Assembly (NCBI GenBank): GCA_022457155.1
Contig: JAJGOT010000288.1
Location: forward strand, 1 to 64,000
DNA from: Cladopsammia gracilis
Lineage: Eukaryota; Cnidaria; Anthozoa; Scleractinia; Dendrophylliidae
Length of the DNA: 64,000 bases
Reading direction: 5' to 3'
The position numbers were made by a program, and so were the translations under genes. Position 1 is the stretch's first letter. Every line of letters starts with the position of its first letter. Shown here piece after piece: positions 43,901-55,551 of this stretch. Below the pieces are notes generated by a model that saw only the letters and a list, made by a program, of their open reading frames with translations, was not told where the DNA came from and did no database searches.

Positions 43901-46900
43901 GCTTTTAGCCAGCAGGGTTTCCAGGCATCGTGTGGACGCCCACTTTTTGAATTGATGAAAATTACACCTAATCCTTTAAAAATTTATAATGGGAAATATC
44001 TTTAGGATGCCCACTTTTCAATTTCTGGCTAAAAGCCTGTGTAAATGTAGTTTGTAATTTTTTGTAAAGCACCTTAGATCTTTGGTATTTGTGTGCTATA
44101 GAAATAACAATTTTTATTAGTTATTATTATTAACTTTCACAATGTAAGGTGCCATTATTTTTTTACATTTCTCCAAGTGAAAATTAACAAAACAATCTCT
44201 CAAAACTACATGTATATAGTTGGCATTCTAGGGAGATACAAGCAATAATATTGTTAATGGTTAAAATTAAGAATGCTCATAAAACACTCACTCATGTTGT
44301 GGTTATCTTTCTTCTGTCGGTCTTTAACAAAATGTTGGCCTGAAGTCGCATAGTCTGAAGTCCCAAAGTCTGAAAGAAGAGTAAGAGAATATTGTTAATA
44401 ACCGTCTCTGTTTTCAAACAGAAAATTAGATTTATCACTTATGGCAGGAAATAAGACAAAATAAATCACGAAGATAAAACCTTCACTCACCCTGTGGCTC
44501 CTGTTTTATAACAGCTGGACAACTAGTTGAAGGCGCTGGGGCTTGGAGCTGCAAGTTAACAACAAAAAGTTATTTATTATAACAAAGCATTCCATAAGAT
44601 AGTAAAATTAGGAGCTTAGAGCTTAGAGCTACAATGTACGTGTGTATAATCAAAGCACTTTTCTGGGTGTCTCCAAAACGAAGTCAGAAGACCCAAGACC
44701 CAAAAACGAAGACCCCTATTTTTTTCTGTCATACCATCCTGAAAAGCCACAAAACGTCATAGAACATAACTCATATGCTACTAAGAGGACCATTTAGCGG
44801 TGAAATAATCAGTTTACCCCCACCCCCCCACCCCCCAAACTATAAAACGAAGACCCCCTCCAAATCTGCTGGAAAATTCGTAAACAACATTGGATACACT
44901 AGAAAAATACAGCCGGGCAACCAAACACGCTAAAAATGTGCAAATCTTTAAAATTTATTAGGGTCTTTGTTTTATAGTTTACCCCCACCAAAACTATAAA
45001 ACAAAGACCCCCTCCAAATCTGCTGGAAAATATGTCAATGTTGGATGCACTAGAAAAATACAGCTGGGCAACCAAACACACTAAAATGTGCAAATCTATA
45101 AAATATATTAGGGTCTTCGTTTTATAGTTTACCCCCACCAAAAGCACTTTTCCTGCCCTATGATGTAGGGATAAATTTTCAAAGGAAAAGGGTACTTTTA
45201 AGAGTTCTTGTATATGTACATTTGTTTTTGTTGCAGGTAAAATCCAGTCTCAGGTTGAATCAGTATTCGATCTAGGTTAAATGTGTACCAAGTCTTCAAT
45301 CTGGGTAAGCTAACCCTAACCCTAACCCTAGCACAAAGCTAACCGCAATCCCTAATACAAAGCTAACTCCCATCCCTAACACAAAGATACACGTAGCCAG
45401 TGTTGTGATGGTTAGCTCTGTGTTAGAGTTAGCTAGGGTTTAACTTAACTTTGTGCTGGGGTTAGGTTTAGCTTATCTAGATTGAATTCTGGGTACACAA
45501 TCGTCATTTCATCATCATCGTCATCGTCAACCAGATTTTACCAGCAACATATACATGTAACAGGGCTACCATTAAGCTCTGAGGTTGCTGGCAACACAAG
45601 AAAACAGTTGTTAAAAAACTCAAAATAGCCTTCCATGGTCGTCATCCTTAAGTCAGTTTCAATCATTGCAGTTGCCAGGCATAACAGCGGCAGCTGCTGG
45701 CTATAAATGACAGCTCTGATGCAAATCTTAAAAATAATATTTGTGCTTTAAAACTACAAAACATTTCAGAAGAGTTAAAATAATTAAAAAAATTATAAAC
45801 TTTTAATTGACTTTAAGGTGTAGTTCACTAACCAAAGGAGCCATTCCCAGTCCATTATACAAATCGAACATGTTGTTTGTCGTAACTTGTGGAACCTTGA
45901 AACAAATAAACTTTGGTCAGAAAGACACAAGAAATAGCTAGTGGTAATAACCAACAAGAAAGCTTAAAAGGACATGCACTATCACAAATGAGTTAAGTTC
46001 AACAACCCAACTCACCCTCCCCACAACAGCTTTCAGCTTTAGATTTTATGGTAGAGAAAAGTGTCACACTAGGAAGCTGACATCAAGTTTCTAACTTCCA
46101 AACTTCAGGTTAAAAGTCCAATGTCCAAGTAGGGGAGTCAATCAGAACAGTCAAAATTTATATTCAAATCTCAATCTGACATTCTTTCAGTAGATTAAAA
46201 TGCACTGGAAAAGTAAACTGTTTCTAGTTTGACTGTAAATTATAGTTTCCTGCATCTTTTCTTTGTTCTTTGTCATCTGATTCATTTATTTTGTTCTAAA
46301 GTTTGTAGAGGTATACATGTAGTAGTTGACTACTGGGAGGTTTTGTTTTGTTAGCATCTGAGTCAAAATCAAGCCAAAATTGGCAGCAACATGGACCCAA
46401 ATAAAATTTGAAATCCACTTAAAACCTAATGACTATTATAATGTATAAACATGAATATGAGAAAATGAAAATGAAATTCAAACTAAAAACAAATTCAAAT
46501 AATAACACAGTTAAACAAATTATCAACCTACCGATTACATAAAAAACTATTTACAATATAGGTACATGTACAGCATTTACTTACAGAGCCCAGAGTTAAT
46601 GCAGTCTCCCATGGGAGTCCGTCATCTAAAGGATTTGACTCAAGACTAACAAGAGAAAGCAAAAACATAAGCATGTACATGTATGTCAGAGGAGTTTGAT
46701 TCAAATGAACAAGAGTACAGATACATTATCCTGTAACACTGTCACATGATTTTACTATGACTACAGTGTACATTACACTGTACATATTATGTTACATTGT
46801 CATCTGATTCATTTATTTACTTAACCTTTCACTGCAAAGAGAAAGCATAATAAACAGTACCACATGGTATCATGATTCTCAGATACTTTTGCTTGCTTTT

Positions 46901-49900
46901 GAGACGTCAATATAAAGTTGTACTGACATCTCAAAAATCAGTCAGTCGATATAGACAATGTTTAATCATGATACAAAACTAATTCGATTTTGAGGTGTCA
47001 ATACTGCATTATATTGACGGCGTTGGAAGAATATATTTTCTCCCAACTAGCCGTCAATATAATGCAGTATTGACGCCTCAAAATTGAAATTAATTTATAA
47101 AAGTACTGCTTAATAGCTTTCGTTTGAATGGTAACATTTTAGGATTTCATCCACAAACTCAAAAGTTAGAACCATCTTGTACAGTATAATGGTCATACTT
47201 CAGGCTTTATCCACACTTAACAGTTAAAAACAACTTCTACAGTAAAATAAACAGCACCACAGGAAAGTACGTGTACTGCAGAAAAGGTTTCATTTGAATG
47301 ATCGCACTTTAAATTAGGATTTTATCTACAGACTCAAATATAAGAGCCATTACAAAAATTGAGGTTTGACTATGAATTATAAACAATATAACAGTCCATA
47401 GTAGAGCAACATATCATGAGCAAATTTTACTGCCTACATGTAAACCTACCTTATAATATCATCCACTATATTGTCAAACTGTGAAAAAAAACAAGTGATA
47501 AAATAATGAATGCAAAATGACCACTCAAGCGCTAAGTGCATGTAAAAAAGAAAATAAATAAAGAGATTGATGCATGCAACGTATAGTCAATGCAAAATAC
47601 AAAAAAAAAACTTTCTTATAGGATCACACTGAAGGGACCACTTAAACGATAATCTTTATGTTTATTTTTAAATGAAGGGAATCTGTGACTTCATGTACAT
47701 GTACAATGTTTGAAACTCACTTAATATACATGTATGGATGAATATTGGGCTCTGTGATAAAATAGGCAAGAGCCAAGAAAGAAGAGTGATTTACTTTATA
47801 TCTACAATCTGATGTATTAAACTGTTGAATATAAAGTTTTATACTCACATCCGATGTATGATTTCCATCAGGACTCATCACAGCCATGGGGCTCTCTGGT
47901 TGACCCATTAAATGACCCGAAGCTAAAGCCGCTACAGCTTGCTGATTTATGGCATTTAATGTTGGCTGATTAGCACTGGTCGCTGCTACAGACAAGTCTC
48001 CAGCTGCTGACGGCGAGCCTTGCGTTTGGAGATATTCTTTTACCTGCCTTTTCTGTTTTTGAGCGATGAAGTAACGAGTTGGATTTTCTAGCTGTGTTTT
48101 CACCTAAAGTTGAGAAATCATGGTTGTTATGCAACAGAAAACTGAGACTGTTTTGTGACAAGACTATTGACAATTGCATAATATTTTTGATTAATATTAT
48201 TATTGGTTCCAGAATATGCCAGGTTAAATAATAACATTTATAAAGCCTTGAAATTGTTTATGGGGTACAGCTAATTGTACATTTCCCAATATATAGCTTT
48301 AACCATGGCCCCAAAGTCACAAGATCATTGGCCATTTGGTAAAAACGGGAAAATACATTTAAGATAAAATTGATGATAATCTTTATGAATAAGAAGGTCA
48401 CGTCCTTGGTTAACCTTTGAAAACAGATATTTGCTCCCCTGGGACTTTGCTCTCCTTAGAAGCTGCCCAAATATTTCCATACACAACAACGGCTGCCAAG
48501 GACAGGGTGTACAACAGTGTAAATATTGACAACACAAGTGACTTATTTAAGGTGGAGTTATTTTACTGATTAAGTATTCTTTTCTGATTCATCTGTGCTT
48601 ATCACATTTCCTAAACAGGATTTTATCATGCCCCATACAATTTATTAATAGTAGGAAAATATTATTACTATCCAAAAGTTAAACGATTCCTAAATTTCCT
48701 TAACAATTTCTTTAAATCTTCAAGCTCTCAGAGTAAAGTATTTATAATCCATTGATCTCAACAGACCACCTCTTTCCATAAACAATATTATCATTTGCAA
48801 GGGTAAAATATTATTGCTTTCACTCTCAGGGTCAACTATGGAAACATGAAGTGTAGTTCTACATGTAACTTTTCAGTCTGTTTACAAAATCCTATAGTGT
48901 GACCATTCAAATGAAACCTCTTTGGCAGTACTTTTGCATGGTACCATTTGTTTTTCAATATTTTTCAAAATGAAATTTGAGATTTGTCTTGATTTTTGAT
49001 TTTTTTGGCACTCTTGTGAGTAAAAGGATCAGCATATTGCGTACCTGGAGTACACTTGAAGGAACATCAGGAGGGACTGTTGTTGGAGAAGACGTTCTTG
49101 GAACAGCTATCCCTTGGCTTTGAGAGAAATCATTCAGCAAACCCTGCTTCTGTGCTTGAAATAACTGATCCTGCTGTTCAAGCTGCTGCCGTTGTAGCTG
49201 TTGCTTGAAGTTTGTCCTTGTTATTGGAGTCGACATTTTCTTTTTTGTGTCTCCACGTTGTAACAGCAAGCCAAGGACTGTTGACTCCTGACTGTTGTGG
49301 TGAGAATTAGAATAAGTTAGAATCCATTTGGGTGGCTGCTTTGCGTCAGGATATTGCACAGCAAAATCTGTAGCCATGATGACTCAAGTGTATCTTATTG
49401 GATAATAATAATTTACTAAAAGAATTGACTTGGATAACTAAACAAGGTTCTTGTTTCTACCGAGTTTAACATTGCATTGAATGCCTACGGAAATGTCAGG
49501 ATCTTTATTACTAAGGGATTAGGAAATCTAAAAATAGCTATAGTGAGATCACAAATGATCCGACCAGACCCAGGGTAAAGGTTGTTTAATCAGCTACTTA
49601 ACACCCATGAAGAAAACTAATCCATTTCCTGCAATGTAACGCAAGATCAACAACACTCCATAAAAGGAGATTTAAACAAAACCATCTCTGTTTACCACAT
49701 TGGGCCCGCCTCTTGTTAAAACAAAGGCAATGAACATTAAATATTTCTCATTGATTATATTTACAGGAAGTGGAAAACCCTGTTGAAACAAATCACCCCA
49801 TCCTTTAGATTTAACAACTTTTAATTACTTTGATTAGGGTGGAACTGAAGGAAGGAATCCCCTTATAACCATTTCCTTTAATGGACATTACAACTGGCCC

Positions 49901-52330
49901 CAAAAGGACACAGAAAGGAAAATGTATTTAAGATGAACTCTTCCTCATTTTCAGCAGAACAGCCTTGAAATCAAGCAAAACGTAAGTTTTTCTGACACCT
50001 ACTTTACTTATTTAATTTTTTTTTATTTTTCACTTATAAGTAGGTATTGATAGTTTTTGTATATCTCCACATGACATTTTGATTCTGTATGAAGGCCAAT
50101 TTGATGTATTTTTTGATCATAAGAGAACAAATTAGCTCCATTTTGGATGTTTTTGTTTTGTTTTAGTCTTCAAAAAGGAAAGTACAAGAATTAAGTTACA
50201 GTAAAATCTGACTGGCAGTGGATTCTAGGTACATGTAAGCTTTGCAGGAATGGATTTGAGTTTAGCTTAGCCTAAAATGCATCTCTAAACCTACAACAGG
50301 AAATTTTCTGAATTGAAAGAAGGGACATCTTGAAAAGAACTGTTAAACTTAACTTAGAGACAACAATCTCAGTCAACTGCCTCTGATCTCTTAATTTCTA
50401 TCCACTTCTCTTTATGGTGTTTTTTTTATACTCAAACTTTCAATGTTCTTTTATTTGAAGAGATTATTCCAACTTACTCAGATTCAGTAATTTAACACCT
50501 TTAAGCATGTCACAAAAGGCATTAATTGGCTGTGAAAATTACTTGGCCTTGTACTAACAAAACTTTTTATATTATAAGCTTATTTAATTTCTGGGAGTTG
50601 ACTGAAGCTAGCCAAAAAAAGCTTCATGGATTGAACAGATAAAAATACAACAAGAAATAAGAATTGTGTACTTTGCCACCTAAACAAATTAATTGTAGCA
50701 ATATCAAAAGTCTTAAGGCAAACTTCTTGCATAATGACCCCCTTGTCACCAAATAAATGGCAAAATACTAAGATTGTTCCTAGGACAAGGATCAGCCAAA
50801 ATTAATCAAAGGTTTGATGCTTAGAAACAGAGAAAATATCAAAAATTAACACATTACGGATTAACAATGATAACAAAACACCTTAACTTTAATACAACAC
50901 AATAAATATTAATTCTTCACTTGTAAACATGAACTCAATCTCCTAAAATAGCTCTATCTCTTTTCAAAGATGCTTTGTCTTCAAGCAAACAAAATATCTT
51001 TTGACTTTTAATTTATTCCACATGAGGGTCACAAGAATGGTCTTAACAATGAAGTAGACTTTACAAAAGTACGACTAATTTATTTCATTTGAAAAAAGTT
51101 GTCCCCAGAGATCTCAAAACCAAAACATCGGCACGTGTCAGAATTTTCACTAATGCCTGTCGGGACAAAACTCGTTACAACTAAAAAAGATCAAGATTTC
51201 TCTATAATTACCTTCAAGATATTTTCCCGTGAAAATGAAAGTGAAACCCGGGGAAAAACCTAGATTATGGCATTGCATCAGATTTGCAGCTAGACTGCTA
51301 GACTCTACAAAGCGAAAGTTGCGCATTACAAAAACACAAGTTTTGGCAAAACTTCAGAAAGTAATAAGCTTAATGTTTATAATGATGTACACATTTCATT
51401 TACAAATCTTTCAGATCCTACGAAAACGCAATGCTGCAAAACCACATTAACTTACGTTTCTGATCTGAGACAAGTACAAGAAACTGAATTTATACTACTG
51501 GATCAATCCATTAAAACTTACAAATTCCAGACTTACATTAAAATATTATTTAACACAGTGACAATTAACAGTCTAGTATATAAAAATATAAACTTGAAAC
51601 AGAGCAGAATATTTTCTCTAATAACTCTTTCACAGCATGCACTTTTACGATGACATGTTTATTCGAAAAACATCGTGTGCCCGAACAAGTTCAAATGAAA
51701 ACTAAAAGGATTTCCGACATACGTCGGTATTGTACAGTATAAGGTAACACAAAACGTGTTCATTCCATCATCCTGGCAAGCTTTGTCTACGAAGCTACGC
51801 ACAGGCAACCACAGGTCAATAAGCTCAAAATGGCGATTCGGTTCGGTCAAGGCTTTTCCGCAGCAGCAAATGATAAAATGAAATTATCCCTATGCAAGTT
51901 AACGTATTTTAAGTCGATGCGATAGACTACTTGTTTCAGTAAACCTCATATGAACTTCCATGTAAGTTTTTATCCGAGTGCAAAAATCGTGTATTTTTTG
52001 ACATTATTAATATGAAAGGAAGTGAAGGATCGTGGATAACGCAACTGAACTGCGTGTGATAAGCTGCAAGTCGCTGCAGCGAAATTAACAACTGTTGATT
52101 TTAAAAGCGAAAGGTGGTGAAGCACGACTTCTCGTTTCCTTTGAAAGTAGATCAACGAGATCACGAATGTATAAAAGTAGCACAGGAACGAAATAAAACA
52201 ACCGTGCTTTAATTCCTTACCTTGGCGGCTTTGACTTCAACTTATAAAATATCTCCCCTTCGTCTTGAGAATCGAAGTCGTCGTCCGGACTAAGAAGATC
52301 AAAATCGAGATCTACTCCAGATTCACTCAT
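40993..52330 (-). CDS. MITF: MITF/TFE-family bHLH-leucine zipper transcription factor (11 exons, 461 aa)
   Basis: Nuclear factor binding CACGTG/TCATGTG sites; relatives control lysosome, autophagy and pigment-cell genes. Exons (minus): 52330-52221, 49291-49045, 48103-47849, 47478-47450, 46645-46585, 45895-45833, 44548-44491, 44369-44292, 42133-42061, 41640-41493, 41256-40993. All have GT-AG borders and matching phases. Seen: N terminus MSESG...YKLKSKP as in MITF-A; Gln-rich region; LENPTRYF block; ESPMAVMS (S190, ERK-site equivalent); acidic [12 protein letters not shown] activation helix; basic region with H298, E302, R306; HLH to about 345; zipper with [21 protein letters not shown]-type IKQE at 269-272 and 414-417. 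Alignment is to MITF more than to a particular vertebrate paralogue, so this is probably the single invertebrate TFE gene. Introns hold MITEs and a Tc1 relic. Confidence 0.93.
42320..42558. mobile_element. MITE in MITF intron 8
   Basis: Ends ATAGTCCATTTTACAGTTGT and the inverse of ATAGACCATTTTACAGTTGT. The arms continue through 'cctttgagtggaag'. Non-coding. Confidence 0.75.
43111..43890 (+). pseudogene. Tc1/mariner transposase remnant in MITF intron 8
   Basis: N-terminal part (43111-43449): helix-turn-helix region with [17 protein letters not shown] and [10 protein letters not shown]-terminal part (43545-43775): the [21 protein letters not shown] block with the second Asp and the Glu of the DD34E triad. 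The middle with the first Asp is deleted and frames shift between parts. A terminus-like 'acttttgggacaccctgt' lies at 43873-43890; no matching left end was found. Orientation is opposite to the host gene. Inactive. Confidence 0.8.
44837..45130. repeat. Two tandem copies of a palindromic ~145-bp element in MITF intron 6
   Basis: Copies at 44837-44980 and 44991-45130. Each starts 'aaactataaaacgaagaccc' and ends with the inverse 'gggtctt(t/c)gttttatagttt'. The copies are about 90% alike. A further fragment 'acgaagacccc' lies just upstream near 44703. Confidence 0.8.
45308..45480 (+). repeat. Degenerate CTAACCCTAACCC / 'acaaagctaac' repeat
   Basis: Starts with three perfect (CTAACC) telomere-like units, then 'cacaaagctaaccgc' variants, and inverse versions from 45410. 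It is more likely a local satellite than a true interstitial telomere. Confidence 0.6.
46984..47087. mobile_element. Hairpin MITE in MITF intron 4
   Basis: Arms 'caatactgcattatattgac' at about 46999-47018 and the inverse at 47053-47072, with matching 'gattttgagg(t/c)gt' outside. A related half-copy 'gagacgtcaatataaagttg' lies at 46901-46920. The 47090-47350 stretch after it holds units of the 14.3-kb tandem repeat. Confidence 0.75.
48877..49025 (-). repeat. Dispersed ~150-bp repeat, copy 4 (MITF intron 2)
   Basis: Minus-strand reading gives 'actcacaagagtgcc', 'atcaagacaaatctc', 'aaacaaatggtaccatgc', 'ggtttcatttgaatggtcac'. It ends about 20 bases from the exon 2 donor. Confidence 0.7.
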
Positions 52331-52469
52331 TTGAAAGCCTTGATTGAAAAGAATTGAGAAAGCTAAGGTTTCAAACCAACAGCGAAACAAAACTCCGTGC
52401 TAGCTTGTCTTCCTTCGCGTTTTCATCCCCAAAGTTCGAGTATCCATCTTGGTTCTCGAACGTTTAGTT

Positions 52470-52540
52470 CTGATTGGTCAAATTAGGCCACGTGGGTTTA
52501 AAAATAGACCTTGACGTCAAAGCAATCCTATTGGCTGTTG
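52470..52540 (-). promoter_or_regulatory. Candidate MITF promoter: E-box, CRE and two inverted CCAAT boxes
   Basis: Within 140-210 bp upstream of the start codon: CACGTG at 52489-52494, the full palindromic CRE TGACGTCA at 52512-52519, and ATTGG at 52473-52477 and 52530-52534. CACGTG is the site bound by MITF/TFE factors themselves, so feedback control is possible. A CRE also drives the melanocyte MITF promoter in vertebrates. The transcription start is not known here. Confidence 0.5.
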
Positions 52541-54492
52541 GGGGAATGGGCATGGCTATAAACGCGTAAGTTTCATTGTTCGAAGTACAAAAACGTCAAC
52601 ACGCCGAGCCTTTTATGGGAGGAATAATTATAGGCGGAGATTTAACAATCCTTTTAAGGAACAAGACAAACAACACCCTGAATATAAAAGTACTTTTTGG
52701 TAGGGGGATTCTGAGACGAAACTATAAATAACTTTAAACATACGGAGCTGAAAATTCTTGAAAATTTGGTTGAATGAAAACTGAGGTGCAAAGTTCTGCA
52801 TATCCTTGAACGGAAATCAAATAGAACTTTGTGGAGTAAATCGATGCATGAAAATCGATTGCATTATGCATGTTTCGCAGCTTGTGGATTTTGTCATTTT
52901 CGTCATTTCGGGTCGATTCGGGGAAAACCCTTTTTCGATTTCACCTTGAGTCACCTTCACAGTGTTAAAATATCCTGGCTTACCTAGAAAATCGAAAACT
53001 ACAAACGAATAAATTAGCCAGCGTATTACCCGTAAACTGAAAAATAATCAAGAAAAATGTACAACTAACAACAGGAAAATCTGCAAACTGTTGATTCACG
53101 TGTGCGTTCCGACTCGGATTTACAATGTTTTCTTGTGAATAATAAACAAATGTTATTCTTGCCATCCTTGTTTTGTTTCAAGCATTTTCCGAATTATTTG
53201 AGCTCCTGTAGTGCGATGCGATGCTCTGACTTAAGCACAACGGACAGACCTAGAAATAGGCTCGATTTCCGCCGCTTTCTCGCGTCTGGTCTCTGAGCCT
53301 CGGAGCGCGGGCTCGTTTCCCGAACAGCGGCTGGTTATCGAGCCTAACCCAGAAAGAGATGTATAGCAGCTTTGCCATCCTGTTCCAGGCGGTAAGATTG
53401 TGAGGCCGAGGAGCAGCTAAAAATCGACGAGCAAACAAGCTGGGAAAACGAGGGGAGACTACTGCGCCATGAATAATGTCTTTTTATCACAAGATCTTCG
53501 CAAATAAAATAGTTTTCCTCTGCAAATGAAACAGAATAGTGCTGCACAGGTCTGCACAGGCAACCCAGGCTCGCGATCATGGCAGCGACCAATAACGGGG
53601 AAGTGGGGGATATGCCCAGGCAAGACAAACAACAGAGTATAAGGATTAAGGACTAAAATGGGTTAGATATAAACGTAACGAAATACTGTATATACAGATA
53701 ACAGGGACGTACGCCGAATTTCCGAACATTTGGGGATATGGCAGTCCATACAAATGTCTCAGCGGGTCATATACATTACTACGCTAGCCTTCGAGCAAGC
53801 TCTCGATCTCGGGCTAAGGAGTAGGGGGAGGGGAGGGAACAAAGAGCGAGAGTTCCGCCTTCCGCCTATCCCTCATCCTCCCCCTGCAACCTCCGTCCCC
53901 GAATGCTCGCTCTGACTAGGCCTCTGCACAACGTCACCTTACCTCATAGTTTCATCTTTCTTGGACAAAAGGATTTTCTTGGACTTTACGATATTTCAAC
54001 AATCTTCAAAATTGGATAAAAAGAAACAAAATATCTCAACTTGAGGATAACAGCTTAGAAGAGGCCGGAACGCCCCCTGGCCCCGTCTTACTTATATTTT
54101 TACTGAAAACTGAGCCGACAGCGCAGACATTCTTTTCACTCGTCACTCCACTCGGCAAGCGCGTGAGACGCGCTACGCGCGCACCCGAATACGACGGTTA
54201 TACACCTCCACTAAAGACTTCCTCTATCCCTATGATGGCCACTTGCATTGAATTAAACCTGAATTAAACTTCACCTTCAAGTTAACGGCCACCTTTCCAG
54301 CAAAGGCCAGTTAATTTTGTCCCAGCTGCCCAGCCCGGCCGACTGTCAGAGTGTACTCTATCTGCCACTCAGAACTATAGCGCGATTCAAGACCCGAAAG
54401 AGGGGGTACTCAACAAAGTTTTGTACGGGGATGCTCCGCTCCGAGGTCCAGACATCTGAAGAAAAGGGGTTACAAAGAAAAACAAATGCAAC
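52541..54492. other. Intergenic stretch upstream of the MITF-like gene
   Basis: GC-rich repeat fragments with 'cctgttccaggc' (53380-53393) resemble the 60.4-kb transposon end. No gene supported. Confidence 0.4.
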
Positions 54493-55223
54493 GTGAAATT
54501 AACAAGGCAAAACAAGTTCCACGAGACCACGCCCTGCACCCACGCATGTCAAAAAAGAAAAGCAGCCAACGTATTCCCTTCGGTAGTTACCTGCAATCCA
54601 ACCTCTTCTAACCTCAACAACATCATTGCTAAAAACTTTCCTATTCTTCAATCTTCTAATCGATGCAAACAACTTTTTTCTAAAAAACCTTTCATTGCAT
54701 ACGGACGCCCACGTAACCTCTGCGACTTCCTCGTCAAGGCAAAGATCAAACATACACTGATAAGAACAAGGCCACCTCCAATAACCAAATACAACTCTAC
54801 AAAGGTCTACAAAATGTAAAACCTGCCCCTTCATTCAAGACGGTTTGGCATCATGTACAATTAAAAACACAGACCAAAATCACCGCATCAAGCAGACTAT
54901 TACATGCGCATCAAAAAATCTTATTTACATGATCCAATGTCCGGCAAATGCAAAAACATCCCCGATGCACCGGCGGAATATATTGGACAAACAAAGTGGG
55001 CATTGCGTGACAGATTCGGAGAACACCAGAGAGGCATACAGAACAAGACCACCGATACTTGAACCAAAGGGGACACAAACTCACAAACGTCGAACTCACA
55101 CCACTCGAACTCATCAATTCTAAAAGAGAATCCGTACGTAGAGTTCGCGAAACATTGTATATAGAAAGGGCCAAAACCAAAAGCATGCAACCGCATGGTA
55201 TAAACAGAGAAGACGACCGTTAA
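54493..55223 (+). pseudogene. Second Penelope-like element remnant (GIY-YIG end)
   Basis: Same gene part as at 6834-7575 but more decayed. Seen over three frames: the linker (NVFPSVVTCNPTSSNLNNIIAKNF, RNLCDFLVKAK), KNLIYMIQC, then in another frame YIGQTKWALRDRFGEHQRGIQ (YIG plus catalytic Arg/His segment), and the terminal MQPHGINREDDR followed by a stop at 55221-55223. Several frameshifts and stops. No reverse transcriptase is left. Confidence 0.75.
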
Positions 55224-55261
55224 TTTTTCCGTTAATTTTTCCTACAATTTGTATATCCTAC

Positions 55262-55329
55262 CATCATAGTGGTAGAGCATCCGACTAGATCACGGAGGGT
55301 CGTGGGTTCGAATCCCATCTGGATCAACA
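55262..55329 (+). other. tRNA-like segment (A and B boxes) in PLE 3' region
   Basis: Reads 'tagtggtagagcatccgact' then 'gggtcgtgggttcgaatccc'. GGTTCGAATCC is a perfect B box and TAGTGGTAGAGC an A-box-like D arm. The anticodon arm has an A-A mismatch and the acceptor stem only about 4 pairs, so it is not a functional tRNA. It could be a SINE head or pol III promoter inserted in, or belonging to, the PLE tail. Confidence 0.6.
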
Positions 55330-55506
55330 CGGAACTTTTTTCCGAGTTGGGATGCTGGTTTTCATTCATGTGCCATCATATTAACCGTTTATTGACTTCC
55401 ATTCGCTGTTTTAAATTCCTAGCCTGTATCATATATCAAATTATAACCGTTTCACAATTTGTTTACTATATAAAATATTGTAACGACTTTCCGTATCTCC
55501 ATTAAA

Positions 55507-55545
55507 TACCCTGAAGAAGGACAGCTTGACTGTCCGAAATATCGG
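55507..55545 (+). ncRNA. Degenerate hammerhead-like motif after second PLE
   Basis: CTGAAGA core strand, an A, stem GGACAG/CTGTCC with loop CTTGA, GAAA, TATC, GGG. It has the same layout as 7713-7754, but stem I is reduced to about 2 pairs (CC/GG). Confidence 0.4.
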
Positions 55546-55551
55546 GAAACC

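Noticed and set aside
45308..45335. Interstitial telomere
   Set aside because: Only three perfect CTAACC-type units, grading into unrelated 'acaaagctaac' repeats.
55262..55329. Functional tRNA (possible AGA anticodon)
   Set aside because: Anticodon stem mismatch, pyrimidine at position 37 and a very weak acceptor stem; better seen as SINE-like.
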